A stretch of DNA of 64,000 bases from Charina bottae (GCA_023362775.1 JALMGJ010000005.1:66718463-66782462); one strand, 5' to 3'. Counted from the stretch's first letter, positions 20,465 to 32,548 are shown. The notes: generated by a model not told the origin, from the letters alone. Numbers and translations: made by a program.

Positions 20465-20692
20465 CAGGGGTGGGGAACCTTTTTTCTGCCAAGGGCCATT
20501 TGGATATTTATAACCAGGGACCGGGGGGGTGGGGGGCAGGGTTTATGGGATTTCTGCAGACCGGGGGCCGGAGTTTGTGGGCAGGAGCCAATCACAAGCA
20601 CTGGGGGGCGGGGTTTGCGGGCGGGAGCCAATCGCGTGGAAGGGGCGGGGTTTGTGGGTGGGAGCCCTGCAGCCTGACGTTGCCCACCCCTG
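20465..20692. mobile_element. hAT-type MITE, 228 bp
   Basis: The ends are CAGGGGTGGGGAACCTT and, reverse-complemented from the right, CAGGGGTGGGCAACGT, the classic hAT terminal inverted repeat. Identical 8-bp TSDs ATTTAGGT flank it (20457-20464, 20693-20700). The interior is very GC-rich and has internal repeats of a GGGCGGGGTTTGTGGGCGGGAG-like unit (three diverged copies). There is no transposase. Confidence 0.92.
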
Positions 20693-20700
20693 ATTTAGGT

Positions 20701-21796
20701 TGACAAATGTAGCCTCTTTCAGTAGGTCTCCATAGTGTCTTGCTTTATCAGTCTATCTTACAAGTCTAAAGTCTTGAAATATTATCTCAGTCACCATTCA
20801 TTAATATTGTTGTATAGACTTGCTTTTGTAGATAAATGTCTGGAAGAAATTAGAGAAAAATAAAGTACATTTTCTGGAGAGTGCAAACACATGATGATGC
20901 TTGTCCAAAAGTATCACCCACCGGACAATTCTTCCCTGAACAATTGTTCCAGGATAGCAAAATTGAAAGATTAGCAATGGAATTCACTGAGTGTTTATTT
21001 CCACTCATGTCTTTTGAAAGAGGAACCTTGTATCATGTAACTTAATGAGAGTCCTGGGGTTTTTCCAGACAAATGGCTCCTAGCATTACCACAAACACCA
21101 TTGTTCTGTCTTTTTTTCCTTAACAGGTTTCCTCTGTGGAGAAAAATGATGGGGACAGTGCTGAGAAAAGACAGGAGGGTGACAAATAGAAGGTGTCTCT
21201 GCCTTAGGAGGAATGTGTACTTCGGTCTTTTGAACTTTGATTGTGAAAGCTGACTCTGTATCATAGCCTTTCCTTCCCAGCCCAAGGACTGCAAATGGCC
21301 ACAAGTGAAAATGTCATGTCTCATCAGGCTACTCCTCCCTTGGGGATAGTTGAATAAGAATACAGTTTTTAAAGTGGGAGGGACTCACACTTTGAGAAAC
21401 AAATAGGCAGCAGGCAGAAAAAAACCCCAGATAGTATAAAAATATCACTTCCTTCCAGATAGAATGCTCGATTGAATTCCTCATTGCCTGTAAAACAGAG
21501 TCTGTAACACATTGTGGATTATGGGGCTGGCACTCCAGATCCATAATCCCGAAATATACCCTGCAGATGTCACACCTCGAGTGGATATAAGTGGGATCCA
21601 CAGTGCTTTTTGGAATTGTGCTCACCTGCTAGTGGGACAGAAATAAGATGAGAGAGGCTAGTGAGTTGGTGGGGAATAACAATACCAGTTTGCTTTCAGT
21701 AAATGGAGGTTTGTGATTGGCGTATGATCTACTCTGAGAATTCAAAGTATAACTACCAGGAACTCCTAGTTCATGACTTAGCTTGATATTTGAACC
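20701..21796. other. Unassigned DNA
   Basis: Two overlapping minus-strand frames around 20995-21324 have no recognisable motifs. Nothing else is supported. Confidence 0.4.
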
Positions 21797-22050
21797 ATGC
21801 ATCATGGTTTGGCCAGTAATAGTGCAGTGGATAAGGTGTTTGACTAGGATTAGGGAGACACGGGTTCTAAACCACCCTCAGCCAGGGAAGTTCACTGTGG
21901 GACTTTTGGCTGGTAACCATCTCTGTCCCGCTCTCGCAGACCAGTCTACCTCACAGCATTACTGTTTTGAGGAAAGATGGGAGGAATGAGTACTATGTAT
22001 GCTGCTTTGAGCTCCTGAAAGAAAAGTGAGTTATAAATCAAATAAATAAA
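21797..22050 (+). mobile_element. tRNA-derived SINE with LINE-like tail
   Basis: The head has an A-box-like TAGTGCAGTGGATAAGG and a B-box-like CGGGTTCTAAACC with tRNA spacing. The body leads to GTGAGTTATAAATCAAATAAATAAATAAA. It is a different family from the Sauria-type SINE. The tRNA head is degenerate and is not a functional tRNA gene. Confidence 0.65.
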
Positions 22051-22107
22051 TAAAAACAATTTCTGTCTTGGAAGAGCACATTAACCTTCCCCCAACTTCT
22101 CTACACC

Positions 22108-22151
<44 letters not shown>

Positions 22152-22172
22152 GAGAGAGAGAGAGAGAGAGAG
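22108..22172. repeat. (GA)n / (CAGA)n simple repeat
   Basis: GA units flank a short run of ACAG units. Confidence 0.95.
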
Positions 22173-23914
22173 ACTTTTCCCCTTTCAGGGAGAAAACAGA
22201 GATTGCAAGAAGAAAACAGTGCAAGAATATGAGGATAGAGGTATGAAAAATGCTTGAGATAGCTAGTAGTTGCTTCAGATTCTCACATTATAATTCAAGT
22301 AGGGAAGTTTGTTCTTGAATGCTGCTAATGCAATCCTTTTATAATCTATTACCAAGTTAGGTCCCCTCTGTTGATTAGTAACACTAAGTAATCGAATTAT
22401 TACTCACTATTGACTTAAGTATACGGACTACCATATGTAATAAATAATGATATAAGAAAGAAGATCTTCCTCCATAATGTCAATCTGTAACTAGAAAAGA
22501 GCACAGATGTTTTCCATATTTGCCCCTGGCACTTTTCACCTTTCAGAACAAAGGATCTATTTTAAATACAAATGTCACCTTTATTTATTTTTGGGTTACT
22601 CCAACTGCACACTTGCTTCAGGATATTTCAAGGATATCTACAAATAGATGCAAATTCAAATGTATTCATCCAACATTATCATTAATCAGAATACGTTGAG
22701 AAGTAAAACAAACAAAAAAGAAGATATTTGCTTAATGGATCCATTAATTTCTTGCTGCTTCTCACACCTAAGACCAGTAAAGATTCTCATTTTAAACAAG
22801 GCAGAAGATCTGTCTGGGAGCAAAGGACAAGAAACTTACTTTAAAGGTACTTACTAAGAGATCCCATAGAAAAAGCAATTTACATTAAATGTATATACCA
22901 CATGTTGAGCAGCCAACTCCCATAACTTTATAAAAGTATAAATATGTTAAACCTCATATCTGTTTTTTTCCAAATGGTTAATCTAACTGTGTTGGAACTA
23001 TAACTTCCAAATTCCCTGATGATATGGACAAATCAATTGGAGAAGGTTGCCTTACCTAAAAGTCTTTTTAGATAGTTGTCTAAATTCACAACTTTCTTAG
23101 CAAGCCTTCAATTTCAGGAAAGAGAAACATTTCAATGCTAGGTCCATATGTAATACCTCTTCTATGGGAAACTGTGCACTATTAATGACTTGGAAAATTA
23201 TTAATGTTTTAGTCTAATGCACAAATACACCTTCATGAGCTGTGTGGCCATAATGAGAGATTGCCTGTGTAATGTCAAAGCAATCCTCCAGTGTGTCATT
23301 ATAATATATTGCTGAGGCTTTCTCTCTTTCATATTGACATTAATTTTGATGAATAATTTGAACAAACATTTGTTGATTACCTTCCCAGTTTGTAAAAAAT
23401 AATGGCAACCCTCTGCTTATTACTTATAATGAAGATTCTTTTCCACCCCCTCAAAATATATGATTACTCCTCATGGAAGAGCAGTAAAAAGGTCTGTTAT
23501 GATATCCAGTTTTTCACCAACCTACACAGAGATGAATTAACGAACTCTGAATTTTTATTACACCAAATTTATTTAATGCTTTTCCAAATCTGCAACTAAT
23601 ACAGCAATGATGTGTGTGTACCATACATATATGTGTATCATACACACATACATACACACCCAGAAAGCCAGATATTCTACATTTATATTGCTGTCAATGC
23701 AATAATCTTTCTTGCCAATAGAGTAAATATAAACTGTCTTCCTAGCAATGGTAAGATTCTGCTGGGTTTTAGCAGAAGCCATGCTGCAAAATATCTAGCA
23801 GATGCCTTGTGCATGCTTGAATATGTCCATATGGAACCCTTGGTGCTAGCTACATTGTAAGGCTAACTGCAGGTATCTTCACCAGCAACTGCCAAAATGG
23901 ATGTCCATTCCACC

Positions 23915-23916
<2 letters not shown>
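22173..23916. other. Unassigned DNA
   Basis: No gene or clear repeat was recognised; a small CATACATA/TGTGTA-rich patch lies at 23608-23660. Confidence 0.4.

Positions 23917-23992
<76 letters not shown>
23917..23992. repeat. (GA)38 microsatellite
   Basis: This is an essentially pure 76-bp GA array. The reading frame through it (Arg-Glu repeat) is an artefact. Confidence 0.97.
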
Positions 23993-23994
<2 letters not shown>

Positions 23995-24134
23995 TCCTAC
24001 AATATATATATATCCTACAACTATATATCCTACAACAATATATATACAATATATATATATATATAATATAATATATATATATTCCAGGAATGTATCCTAC
24101 ACCTTTATTGTTGTAGGATATATTGTAGGATATA
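23993..24134. repeat. Nested palindrome built from a TATCCTACAA unit
   Basis: TATCCTACAATATA at 23993-24006 is inverted at 24119-24132, and ATATCCTACAACAAT at 24025-24039 is inverted at 24107-24121. The centre is AT-dinucleotide rich. It adjoins the GA array and could form a cruciform or long hairpin. Confidence 0.85.
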
Positions 24135-24137
24135 TTA

Positions 24138-26035
24138 ACATAATCTTGAAAATCTGCCAGAAAACTTCACTGCCTCTTTTTTAAGGACAACAATGTCAAG
24201 GTGGAGCTATTCTGAGTCTCTTTCTCATATTGCCTACTTTTCCAGGGCTGAGCAATCATTCACATTTCCCTCCTCCTTCTCAAGGCCAGAGCTAAATTTC
24301 TCTGCAGTAAAGATGACCCAAATGTGGAAGAAATAGCAAGTTTTTAAATGACAGAATCCTATAGTGCAACATCTCTGACATCATTTTAGTTTTCAACCCC
24401 CCCCCCCCTGTGTCTCATAATCATGCTGCAATCTTATACCCACTACTTTGAAGTAAATCAGCATCACTTGCTTCTGAGTGGAAATAAATAGGATTGCACT
24501 GTTGCCAATTTAACAGGTGTACAATATGACCTTTTTCCTTATAAAATATACTTAGAATTGCAACTTTTATCACCTACAAGAGAAGTGTGGAAGCATTAAG
24601 TCTGCTATTTTGCACATATATTTTGCAGAATATATTTTATTATAAAACATTCTGCTGGTAATAGTGACACTCCTGTGTCAGAGTGTGTTGGACTGTAACC
24701 TTAATGACAAGTAAGAACACTGCAGCCTTTCTTAGAAGCCTAATAGATCAGAAGTATTCCATTACAATGCTTGTGAATGAATTAAATGTTTTCTTTGTTT
24801 CAACAAATACCTTGCTCTGGAAACAGGTGAAAGCTGCTGTTGCTAATATAAATTATTAAGTCTGAATCTTGCTTTGAGATTGAGATTGTTTATCCTTGTG
24901 CAGTTTCATCAAACCTAATGTGATATAGCCCCCACTGGATGTACAGAGGTTTTGAAACTTGCTTTTGAAAAGCCCCTAGCAAAACAAATATGACATCAAG
25001 TGAACATCATATGTCACATATATATTGGTAGCCCAGATTCCTCTCAGCAACGCAAACAGGAGGTTGCTGAACCTTTAAAAGGGAGCTAGCCAGTATTGAA
25101 TTGCTTACATTATGGAAGCAGGCCAGCAAACTCAGACAGATCAGTGGTTCTGATATGATAGGATTTCACATTATTATTCTAAGCACAGGACCAAATACAA
25201 TTGCTAAACCAATCAGACAAATATATTTTCCTTGTAGCTCCCCCAGCCTGATTCTGAACACCAGGCGGATGTGTTTCTCAATGCTGTTGGGTATCACCAA
25301 TTCTTGTTATCACAGAGTAATATTCCATCAAGGACATACAGTAGCTGTCCAAACTTTGATACAACCCTAGATTAACACAGGGCATTTTATTTAGTAAAAA
25401 TCCATGGTAAGGTCTGTGGGATTAAAACCTTTTAAATCTAATCCACCAAGGGAAAATGCCATTATTCAACATGTGTGTCTTTTGTCCTGAGTCTCAATAT
25501 CTGGCCCTGCAGAATTGTCTACAAAAAAACAGCTGCTGGAATGAAAGAAAGAGATATTGGAGGAGAAATCATATTTTTCTTGATTTATGAAGCTCAGCAT
25601 AAATGCATTAACCAAAACTCTATATAGCTGAAAAATAGAAAAGCAAACTGGAGCACTTCTGAATGAATTATGAAAGTTGTTCAATACAGGAAACATTACT
25701 CACAGCTTTATGTGGATATGTGGATGACAATACAGGAAGCCCCCTTTTTTTTTTAAGAAAAGGATAGTAAGGAAAAGAAATGAAGTATCAGCAGTTGATC
25801 AGGGGGGAGAATCTTATACTTTTGAAAACTTTATTAATTGAAACTCTTTCGGATTTCAGGGCAAAAGAGTTGCTTTCCCTTTTCGGGAAGAAAAGCAACA
25901 AATCCAGTCACACACACAAGTGTACTTTTATTTCTATCTATATTCATTACATCAACAGGACTTCTGGGGAAGAAATGGCAAACTGAAGACGGCTCTGACG
26001 ACTGTGGCAGAATATATGGATTTTATTCTTTTTAT
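24138..26035. other. Unassigned DNA
   Basis: No gene was recognised. There is a short poly-C tract near 24399-24408. Confidence 0.4.
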
Positions 26036-26039
26036 ATTT

Positions 26040-26175
26040 CTATCTTCCATTTATATTATTGATAGTTTGTATTGAATTTTAAATTTTGTTTTTATTGTAA
26101 ACCGCCCAGGGTCTCTCCTTGAGGGGGAGATGGGCGGTGATAAAAATTTGATAAATAAAATAAAAATAAAATAAG
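26040..26175 (+). mobile_element. L2/CR1-like 3' tail with (AAAAT)n
   Basis: ACCGCCCAGGGTCTCTCC...GAGATGGGCGGTGATAAAA is followed by A/T-rich tail units. It belongs to the same family as the tail at 3785. Confidence 0.65.
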
Positions 26176-26325
26176 TAAATGAAGAGCCGGTGAGTAGACT
26201 GGCTCTTCATAATTCCGGCTGGGTGACCTTGGGCCAGTCACTCTCCTTCAGCCCAACTCACCTCACAGGGTGGTTGAAAATAGGAGGAGGAAGGAGTATT
26301 AGGTATGTTCCCCACCTTGAATTAT

Positions 26326-28338
26326 TTATAAAAATAATAAAGGCAGGATTTGACTGTGTGGATGCCAGAGCTTCCTGTCGGCCGTCACCATCCCCAGCTC
26401 CCCCACGGCCGAGTCCGTCACCTCCAGAATATCATCCATCCATCTTGCCCTTGGTCGGCCCCTCTTCCTTTTGCCTTCCACTTTCCCTAGCATCAGCTTC
26501 TTCTCCAGGATATCCTGTCTTCTCATTATGTGGCCAAAGTACTTCAGTTTTGCCTTTAATATCATTCCCTCAAGTGAGCAGTCTGGCTTGATTTCCTGGA
26601 GTATGGACTGGTTTGATCTTCTTGCAGTCCAAGGCACTCTCAGAATTTTCCTCCAACACCACAGTTCAAAAGCATCTATCTTCCTTCGCTCAGCCTTCCT
26701 TATGGTCCAGCTCTCACAGCCATAGGTTACTACAGGGAATACCATTGCTTTAACTATGCGGACCTTTGTTGTCAGCGTGATGTCTCTGCTCTTAACTATT
26801 TTATCAAGATTTGCCATTGCTCTCCTCCCAAGAAGTAGATGTCTTCTGATCTCCTGGCTGCAGTCAGCGTCTGCAGTAATCTTTGCACCTAGAAATACAA
26901 AGTCTGTCACTGCCTCCACTTTTTCTCCCTCTATTTGCCAGTTATCAATCAAGCTGGTTGCCATAATCTTGGTTTTTTTGAGGTTTAACTGCAACCCAGC
27001 TTTTGCACTTTCTTCTTTCACCTTCGTCATAAGGCTCCTCAACTCCTCCTCGCTTTCAGCCATCAAAGTGGTATCATCTGCATATCTGAGATTGTTAATG
27101 TTTCTTCCAGCGATTTTAACTCCAGCCTTGGATTCCTCAAGCCCAGCACATCGCATGATGTGTTCTGCATACAGGTTGAATAGGTAGGGGGAGAGTATAC
27201 AACCCTGCCATACTCCTTTCCCAATCTTAAACCAGTCCGTTGTTCCGTGATCTGTTCTTACCGTTGCTACTTGGTCGTTATACAGATTCCTCAGGAGGCA
27301 GACAAGATGACTTGGTATCCCCATACCACCAAGAACTTGCCACAATTTGTTATGATCCACACAGTCAAAAGCTTTAGAATAGTCAATAAAACAGAAATAG
27401 ATGTTTTTCTGAAACTCCCTGGCTTTCTCCATTATCCAGCGGATATTGGCAATTTGGTCTCTAGTTCCGCTGCCTTTTCTAAACCCAGCTTGTACATCTG
27501 GCAATTCTCGCTCCATGAATTGCTGGAGTCTACCTTGCAAGATCTTGAGCATTACCTTACTGGCATGTGAAATAAGTGCCACTCTTCGATAGTTTGAACA
27601 TTCTTTAGTGCTTCCCTTTTTTGGTATGGGGATATAAGTTGATTTTTTCCAATCTGATGGCCATTCTTGTGTTTTCCAAATTTGCTGGCATATGGCATGC
27701 ATCACCTTGACAGCATCATCTTGCAAGATTTTAAACAGTTCAGCTGGGATACCGTCGTCTCCTGCTGCCTTGTTATTAGCAATGCTTCTTAAGGCCCATT
27801 CAACCTCACTCTTCAGGATGTCTGGCTCTAACTCACTGACCACACTGTCAAAGCTATCTCCAATATTATTATCCTTCCTATACAGATCTTCTGTATATTC
27901 TTGCCACCTTTTCTTGATCTCTTCTGCTTCTGTTAGGTCCTTACCATCTTTGTTTTTGATCATACCCATTTTTGCCTGGAATTTACCTCCGATGTTTCTA
28001 ATTTTCTGGAAGAGGTCTCTTGTCCTTCCTATTCTATTGTCTTCTTCCACTTCCGCACATTGCTTGTTTAAAAATAATTCCTTATCTCTTCTGGCTAACC
28101 TCTGGAATTTTGCATTTAATTGGGCATATCTCCCCCTGTCACTGTTGCCTTTTGCTTTCCTTCTTTCTTGGGCTACTTCCAATGTCTCAGCAGACAGCCA
28201 TCTTGCCTTCTTGGTTTTCTTTTTCTTTGGGACGTTTTTTGTTGCCGCCTCCTGAACAATGTTGCGAACTTCTGTCCATAGTTCTTCCGGGACCCTGTCT
28301 ACTAAATCTAGTCCCTTAAATCTATTCTTCACCTCCAC
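26326..28338 (-). pseudogene. Partial BovB ORF (endonuclease C-terminus to RT), open but truncated
   Basis: The reading frame is open from the 5' truncation point (about 28648, near residue 233 of the intact protein) through to the 3' junction without a stop, over 750 codons. It keeps IDYIL and SDH of the endonuclease, FIDYSKAFD, a GVWQGCILSP motif (R to W change against GVRQGC in the intact copy), and LRYADDTTLMAE. The C-terminus is lost: after RKLW it reads about a dozen flank-derived residues and stops. The listed start is an internal GTG, not a true initiation site. It cannot supply the endonuclease active site because N, E, Y and D/N residues lie in the missing part. Confidence 0.88.
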
Positions 28339-28648
28339 TGCATATTCCTTAGGAATATTAGTGAGCTCATATCTAACTGATCTGTGGGTCTTCCCTATTC
28401 TCTTTAGTCTGATTCTAAATTGTGCAATAAGAAGTTTGTGATCTGAACTACAGTCAGTTCCAGGTCTTGTTTTTACTGACTGTATAGATATCCGCCACCT
28501 TTGGCTGCAAAGGATGTAGTCAATCTGATTTCGGTGTCGACCATCTGGTGAAGTCCATGTATAAAGTCGTCTTTTATGTTGTTGGAAGAGAGTGTTTGTT
28601 ATGCACAGTGAGTTGTCTTGGCAAAATTCTATCAGCCTATGTCCTGCT
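26350..28648 (-). mobile_element. BovB: BovB LINE copy 2, truncated at both ends, with TSD
   Basis: This is the second BovB, minus strand, very similar to the intact copy by eye. It is flanked by the 12-bp TSD TAAAGGCAGGAT (26338-26349 and 28649-28660). The 5' end is truncated within the endonuclease domain, as is common. The 3' end is also incomplete: similarity to the intact copy stops at GCTCTGGC (about 26366), and the last ~80 bp, including the shared RTE/SINE 3' motif, are absent and replaced by about 15 unrelated bases. Confidence 0.9.
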
Positions 28649-28679
28649 TAAAGGCAGGATAGAAAATTTTAAAAAACAT

Positions 28680-29740
28680 TTTCTTTTAAATAAACAGCAA
28701 AAGGTTGTTTAGAACATTGATTTTGGAAAGTTACAAACGAACTAAGGATCCAGATAAATTTGAAATAAGATTTTGCAATTAATTATAAGAATCCTTCCCA
28801 TGGGAAAATGCTTTTGTTGCTAATTCTTTTTTTTAAATGATAGGATGGGACTTTGAAGGTTGGACATAAGAGGGAACTAGAAGGAACTAAAGATTATAAT
28901 TAAAGGAGAAGAACTCTTAAATTTGACTTACTAATACAGAATGTAGCAAAATACTTTAATATTGGATGTATTGAAGGATATTTGTGAACAATGGACCCAG
29001 AAGTTAATTTTAAGAGTGTCTACAATTATAGATAGACTGTGTTTAAAAGATGTTATGGAAGAGGAACAAGTTATATCATACAAGACTGAGACTAATCTGA
29101 AAGTGGATTTAAAAACCATAGGCTATAAGAATGATATGGGAAAAGATGCTATACTGGATATACAAATGAAACCAGTTGGTGTCTTAATAATTAAAAGGGA
29201 TATACAAATAACAAACCAAAAGAGTTACCTGGATAACTTTCCTATATTGGATTTACAAAAGAGACTTGTTAAAGCTTTGAAGAATTTTGTGAGAAGGGAC
29301 AAAGAAAAAATAAAAAAATAAATCAAGTTCTAGGACATTATTTGAAGGGATTAAAGATCAAGATTTTTAGAAGTAAAAGGAAGGAATATAAACTTGGTTT
29401 ATTTGATCAAGGTTAAAATAGAAATGTTGTTATCTCTGGTAACCCTTAATGGACTTTTGCTGATCAGGACTGAATGATGAGGCTTTAAGAATTTGTTGAT
29501 AGATAAGAGATGAGATATGGGAAGAAGAGATCATTTGTTCTATTTTAAGAGAAGGTGATAAGTTACTAAAATTGCTTATACTTGTTGTGATGAAGGGGGA
29601 GGTCATTTCATTATATATTTCTTTTCTTTTTCTTTATATATTCTTATATTTCTTTCATTTTTCTATTTTTCTATTTTTCTTTTTTAGTTTGTATTAGTTT
29701 TTATCTTTTTAATTGTAATGTATATTCATTCATTCATTCA
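28680..29740 (+). mobile_element. L1-like remnant with ORF1-type frame and 3' end, no ORF2
   Basis: This is an A-rich plus-strand element with a 119-codon open frame (28962-29321), then non-coding A/G-rich sequence, then a pyrimidine-rich 3' region (29620-29700) ending TTTTAATTGTAATGTATATTC and an (ATTC)n tail (29725-29750). The composition and layout are like the elements at 38752-40560 and 45978-48090. No RT motif is present. The L1 assignment is by layout and base composition, so it is moderate. Confidence 0.5.
28962..29321 (+). pseudogene. Possible L1 ORF1 fragment, 119 codons
   Basis: The predicted peptide is Lys/Glu/Asp-rich and alpha-helical in character, ending in a basic RRDKEKIKK tail. 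I see no RNA-binding or catalytic motif. Full L1 ORF1 proteins are near 300-370 residues with a coiled coil and an RRM, so this would be a fragment. It could also be a chance frame in A-rich DNA. Confidence 0.35.
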
Positions 29741-29992
29741 TTCATTCTTCAGGATGTGTTTTAATTTTTTGTTTCAACTTTATCCCCTATGTGCTTGCCA
29801 CAAGCCATCAAATTAAATTAATTGTAATCAACTGGAACATATATAAATTTAAAGTTCATTTTAAAAAATCAGTCTATAGAGGATAATCAGTAAAATTAAC
29901 TTTCAAAGGGTAATGATATCTGAATACTTAAAGTTTAAAAAGTACATGTACATTCTGATCTTATACATATTTATCTAAAAGTATTGTAGTAA

Positions 29993-30292
29993 AAGGTAAA
30001 GGTAAAGGTATTCCCCTGCACAGTCATGTCCAACTCTAGGGGGTGGTGCTCATCTCCGTTTCTTAGCTGAAGAGCCAGCGCTGTCCAAAGATGTTTCCGC
30101 GGTCATGTGGCCATCATGACATGCGCAGAATGCTGTTACCATCCCACCAAAGTGGTACCTATTTATCTACTTGCATTTGCATGCTTTCGAATTGCTAGGT
30201 TGGCAAGAGCTGGGGCGAGTGCGGGAGCTCACTCCGTCATGCAGCACTCAGGTCTCAAACTGCCCACCTTCCGATCGACAAGCCTGGCGTCC
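29993..30292 (-). mobile_element. Sauria-type SINE, nearly full length, minus strand
   Basis: Read on the minus strand it has CCAGGCTTGTCGATCGGAAG (end of the tRNA-like head), GAGCTCCCGCACTCGCCCCA, GCATGCAAATGCAAGTAGAT, AAACGGAGATGAGCACCA-like, a GTTGGACATGACTGTGCA end and a tail of AATACCTTTACCTTTACC. The first ~25 bp of the tRNA head are missing. No TSD was identified. Confidence 0.88.
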
Positions 30293-30295
30293 TTT

Positions 30296-32500
30296 ATTTA
30301 ATATATTGTTTCCTTGTTTACTATTTAAAATAGTTTATACTGATCAAAATCAGCTATAAATCATTGTTCATACATTAAAATAATCCATGACAATGACTTC
30401 TAAGAACATAATTAGCGATGTATGATCCTTAGTCTTCTGATGTTATGAGGCTAAAACTTAGTTTCTACATTGTTAATATTTTATGTACTCATCCTAAAAG
30501 AAAAACCCTTTTTTTCCCAAATGGGAAATGTTTGTCCTTGACAAAGCAGAATCCATGGGTGAATCAAGAGAGTACAAATCCAGTAAGTGGGAAAAGTTAT
30601 TATGTAAGAAACCGACTGTTGGTGTATGACTTTACCCAATTCCCTTAATATGGAACCTAACATTTGTCTTTCTTTCATGAGCTCATGATGGACATGCTAT
30701 GCAGCATATAACCCTGTGAAAGCCTTGTGAGAACAAATCACTGCATTCTCATCTATCCAACTTATTCAACAGTCTTTGAAATTATTTTCCTTCTAAAACA
30801 TCTCTAGACCTAACTACAAAACAAACAAACAAAAAAGGAAAACAAAAACAAAATAGAACATGACTTATAAAAATCATGTGATCTTATGCAAATCCTTTCA
30901 TTTCAAAGATAGTCATGAAGAGACCCTTCATTGGATTAATATACTTTGGATTTAATTGGATTAATCCAAATAAGATTATGGCAATATCACGCAGCTGGGT
31001 TTAGCTAGGTTTAGCTTCATGCAGGGTTTAGCTGCATTTAGCTTCATGCAGTGATCCCTATCTACCCTTATCTGAAAATATTATGGAAATGAAAAGGGTG
31101 ACTAGAACATAGAATGACATGTTATCCTAATCAATGAAAAGGGAGGGAGGGAGGAAGGGAGGGAGGCAGGCAGGCCTCCAAAGAAAAGAAATAAGACTAA
31201 GATGGAAGGAGTAAGGCACACTAATGGATGAAAATAGTTTATACATTTAATTACCATAACTAAATTCAGTTATCGTCTCAGATCAGTTTATGGAGAGCAA
31301 ACAGACAGTGCTGCCCAATTCTTAGGTTATTACCACAGTGGCCACATAAACCTACTGAGACAGGCACTTTTAGAAAACATTTTGCTCAGTGCCCCTTCAG
31401 TAAGGCATGATAGAAACTCTTAAGTAACACAAATGAAAAATAAAGGATTTTCTCAAAGTTTCTTAACCATAAAAACAATATAATGGAAGAGTAATTTTTT
31501 ATTGATAGATTTCACTAATGAAATGTCAAATGATAATAAAATTAAAATGATATATGTGTAGATAGTCTAGTAAAGCCAAAACAATTTTAATTAATCAGTC
31601 CATTTTATACCTAGAAGCAATATTTCAAGCACATTGGGTGTGTCAATACACTAGATACATTGGATAGTGTCCAATTTAAATCACTAGGTCTCTAATCTCT
31701 GTTATGACTTACAGTAGACAAAATAATTCTGGTTCCCATGAAAAGCTGTTTATTTTACATAGTTAGTTCCAAAATCTTATAGTAAAAGTTTCAACATTCC
31801 AAATTTGTCTGGACCCTTAATTCATTTATAACTTTCTTGGTTCAAAATCTTATTTAGCTTTTTGCCATTTACTTCAAATTCTTTAAGTTCTTAAACTTAT
31901 AGTTAAGTTTTCTTTTGTTCAGAAAAGAAGATAGACTCACCGGGTGGCTTTTCAAATGTGTCATTCCAAAGATCTCTAATAGCTTAGGAGAGTTAAATAA
32001 GCCATTTCGGAAAGTGATTAGAAAGTAAGGTTAATGAGCTCGGTGTCCTTTAAAAGGCTCTGCCGCGGTTGTGAGTGAGCATGGTGGCTGATGCCTTTGT
32101 CTCTGGAGCCATGCACTCAAACCTGCAGGGGACCGCTGTCCTGCAGTCTCCTCATAAGCCGCAACCGTCCAGAGCATATGTCCTCTGCTTGTCCAGAAAG
32201 GTTCCAAAGAACCAGTCTACTGTACCGGTTCTTCGGTCTTTGCCTCAGTCATTGTCTCCGCTCTCCATGGAGACATGTTTAGCTTGCCATGCGCAGTTCT
32301 GATTGAAATAGTACAGGAGGTAATAATAAGGAAACCTTAGGAAGTGCAGTGTAGCTTTATGCCAGATAGGATGTGCACAAACCAGATTTTTCACTCTTCA
32401 GCACATCACTGTGAAATGTATGAATGTGAGAAAGAGAGAGCATTATACACTTGTTATAGAGAAGGTGTATGATAACAGGCTTAAATGATGGAATGCTTTG
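30296..32500. other. Unassigned DNA, with a GGGA-rich tract and a GC-rich patch
   Basis: No gene was recognised. A purine tract of GGGAGG units lies at 31141-31175. A patch at about 32040-32300 is clearly GC-richer than its surroundings and contains two overlapping ORFs of about 63-75 codons; I recognise neither. Confidence 0.4.
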
Positions 32501-32548
32501 AGCTGGTGTTTGGGTGCTAATATGCTAAGTGGGTGTTTGGGTGCTAAT

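Larger units (their letters stand above)
26185..28672 (+). mobile_element. tRNA-derived SINE, split by BovB copy 2
   Basis: The SINE body (GTGACCTTGGGCCAGTCACT, CAACTCACCTCACAGGG, AATAGGAGGAGGAAGGAGTA, TATTTATAAAAATAATAAAGG) runs from 26185 to 26349 and resumes at 28649-28672 after the BovB insertion, whose 12-bp TSD TAAAGGCAGGAT is SINE sequence. A related SINE in the other orientation is at 35600-35850. Confidence 0.75.

Noticed and set aside
23897..24184. 95-codon ORF with an Arg-Glu repeat
   Set aside because: It arises from the (GA)n microsatellite and the AT palindrome.
24399..24408. Poly-C run as a functional element
   Set aside because: It is a short homopolymer with nothing around it to suggest function.
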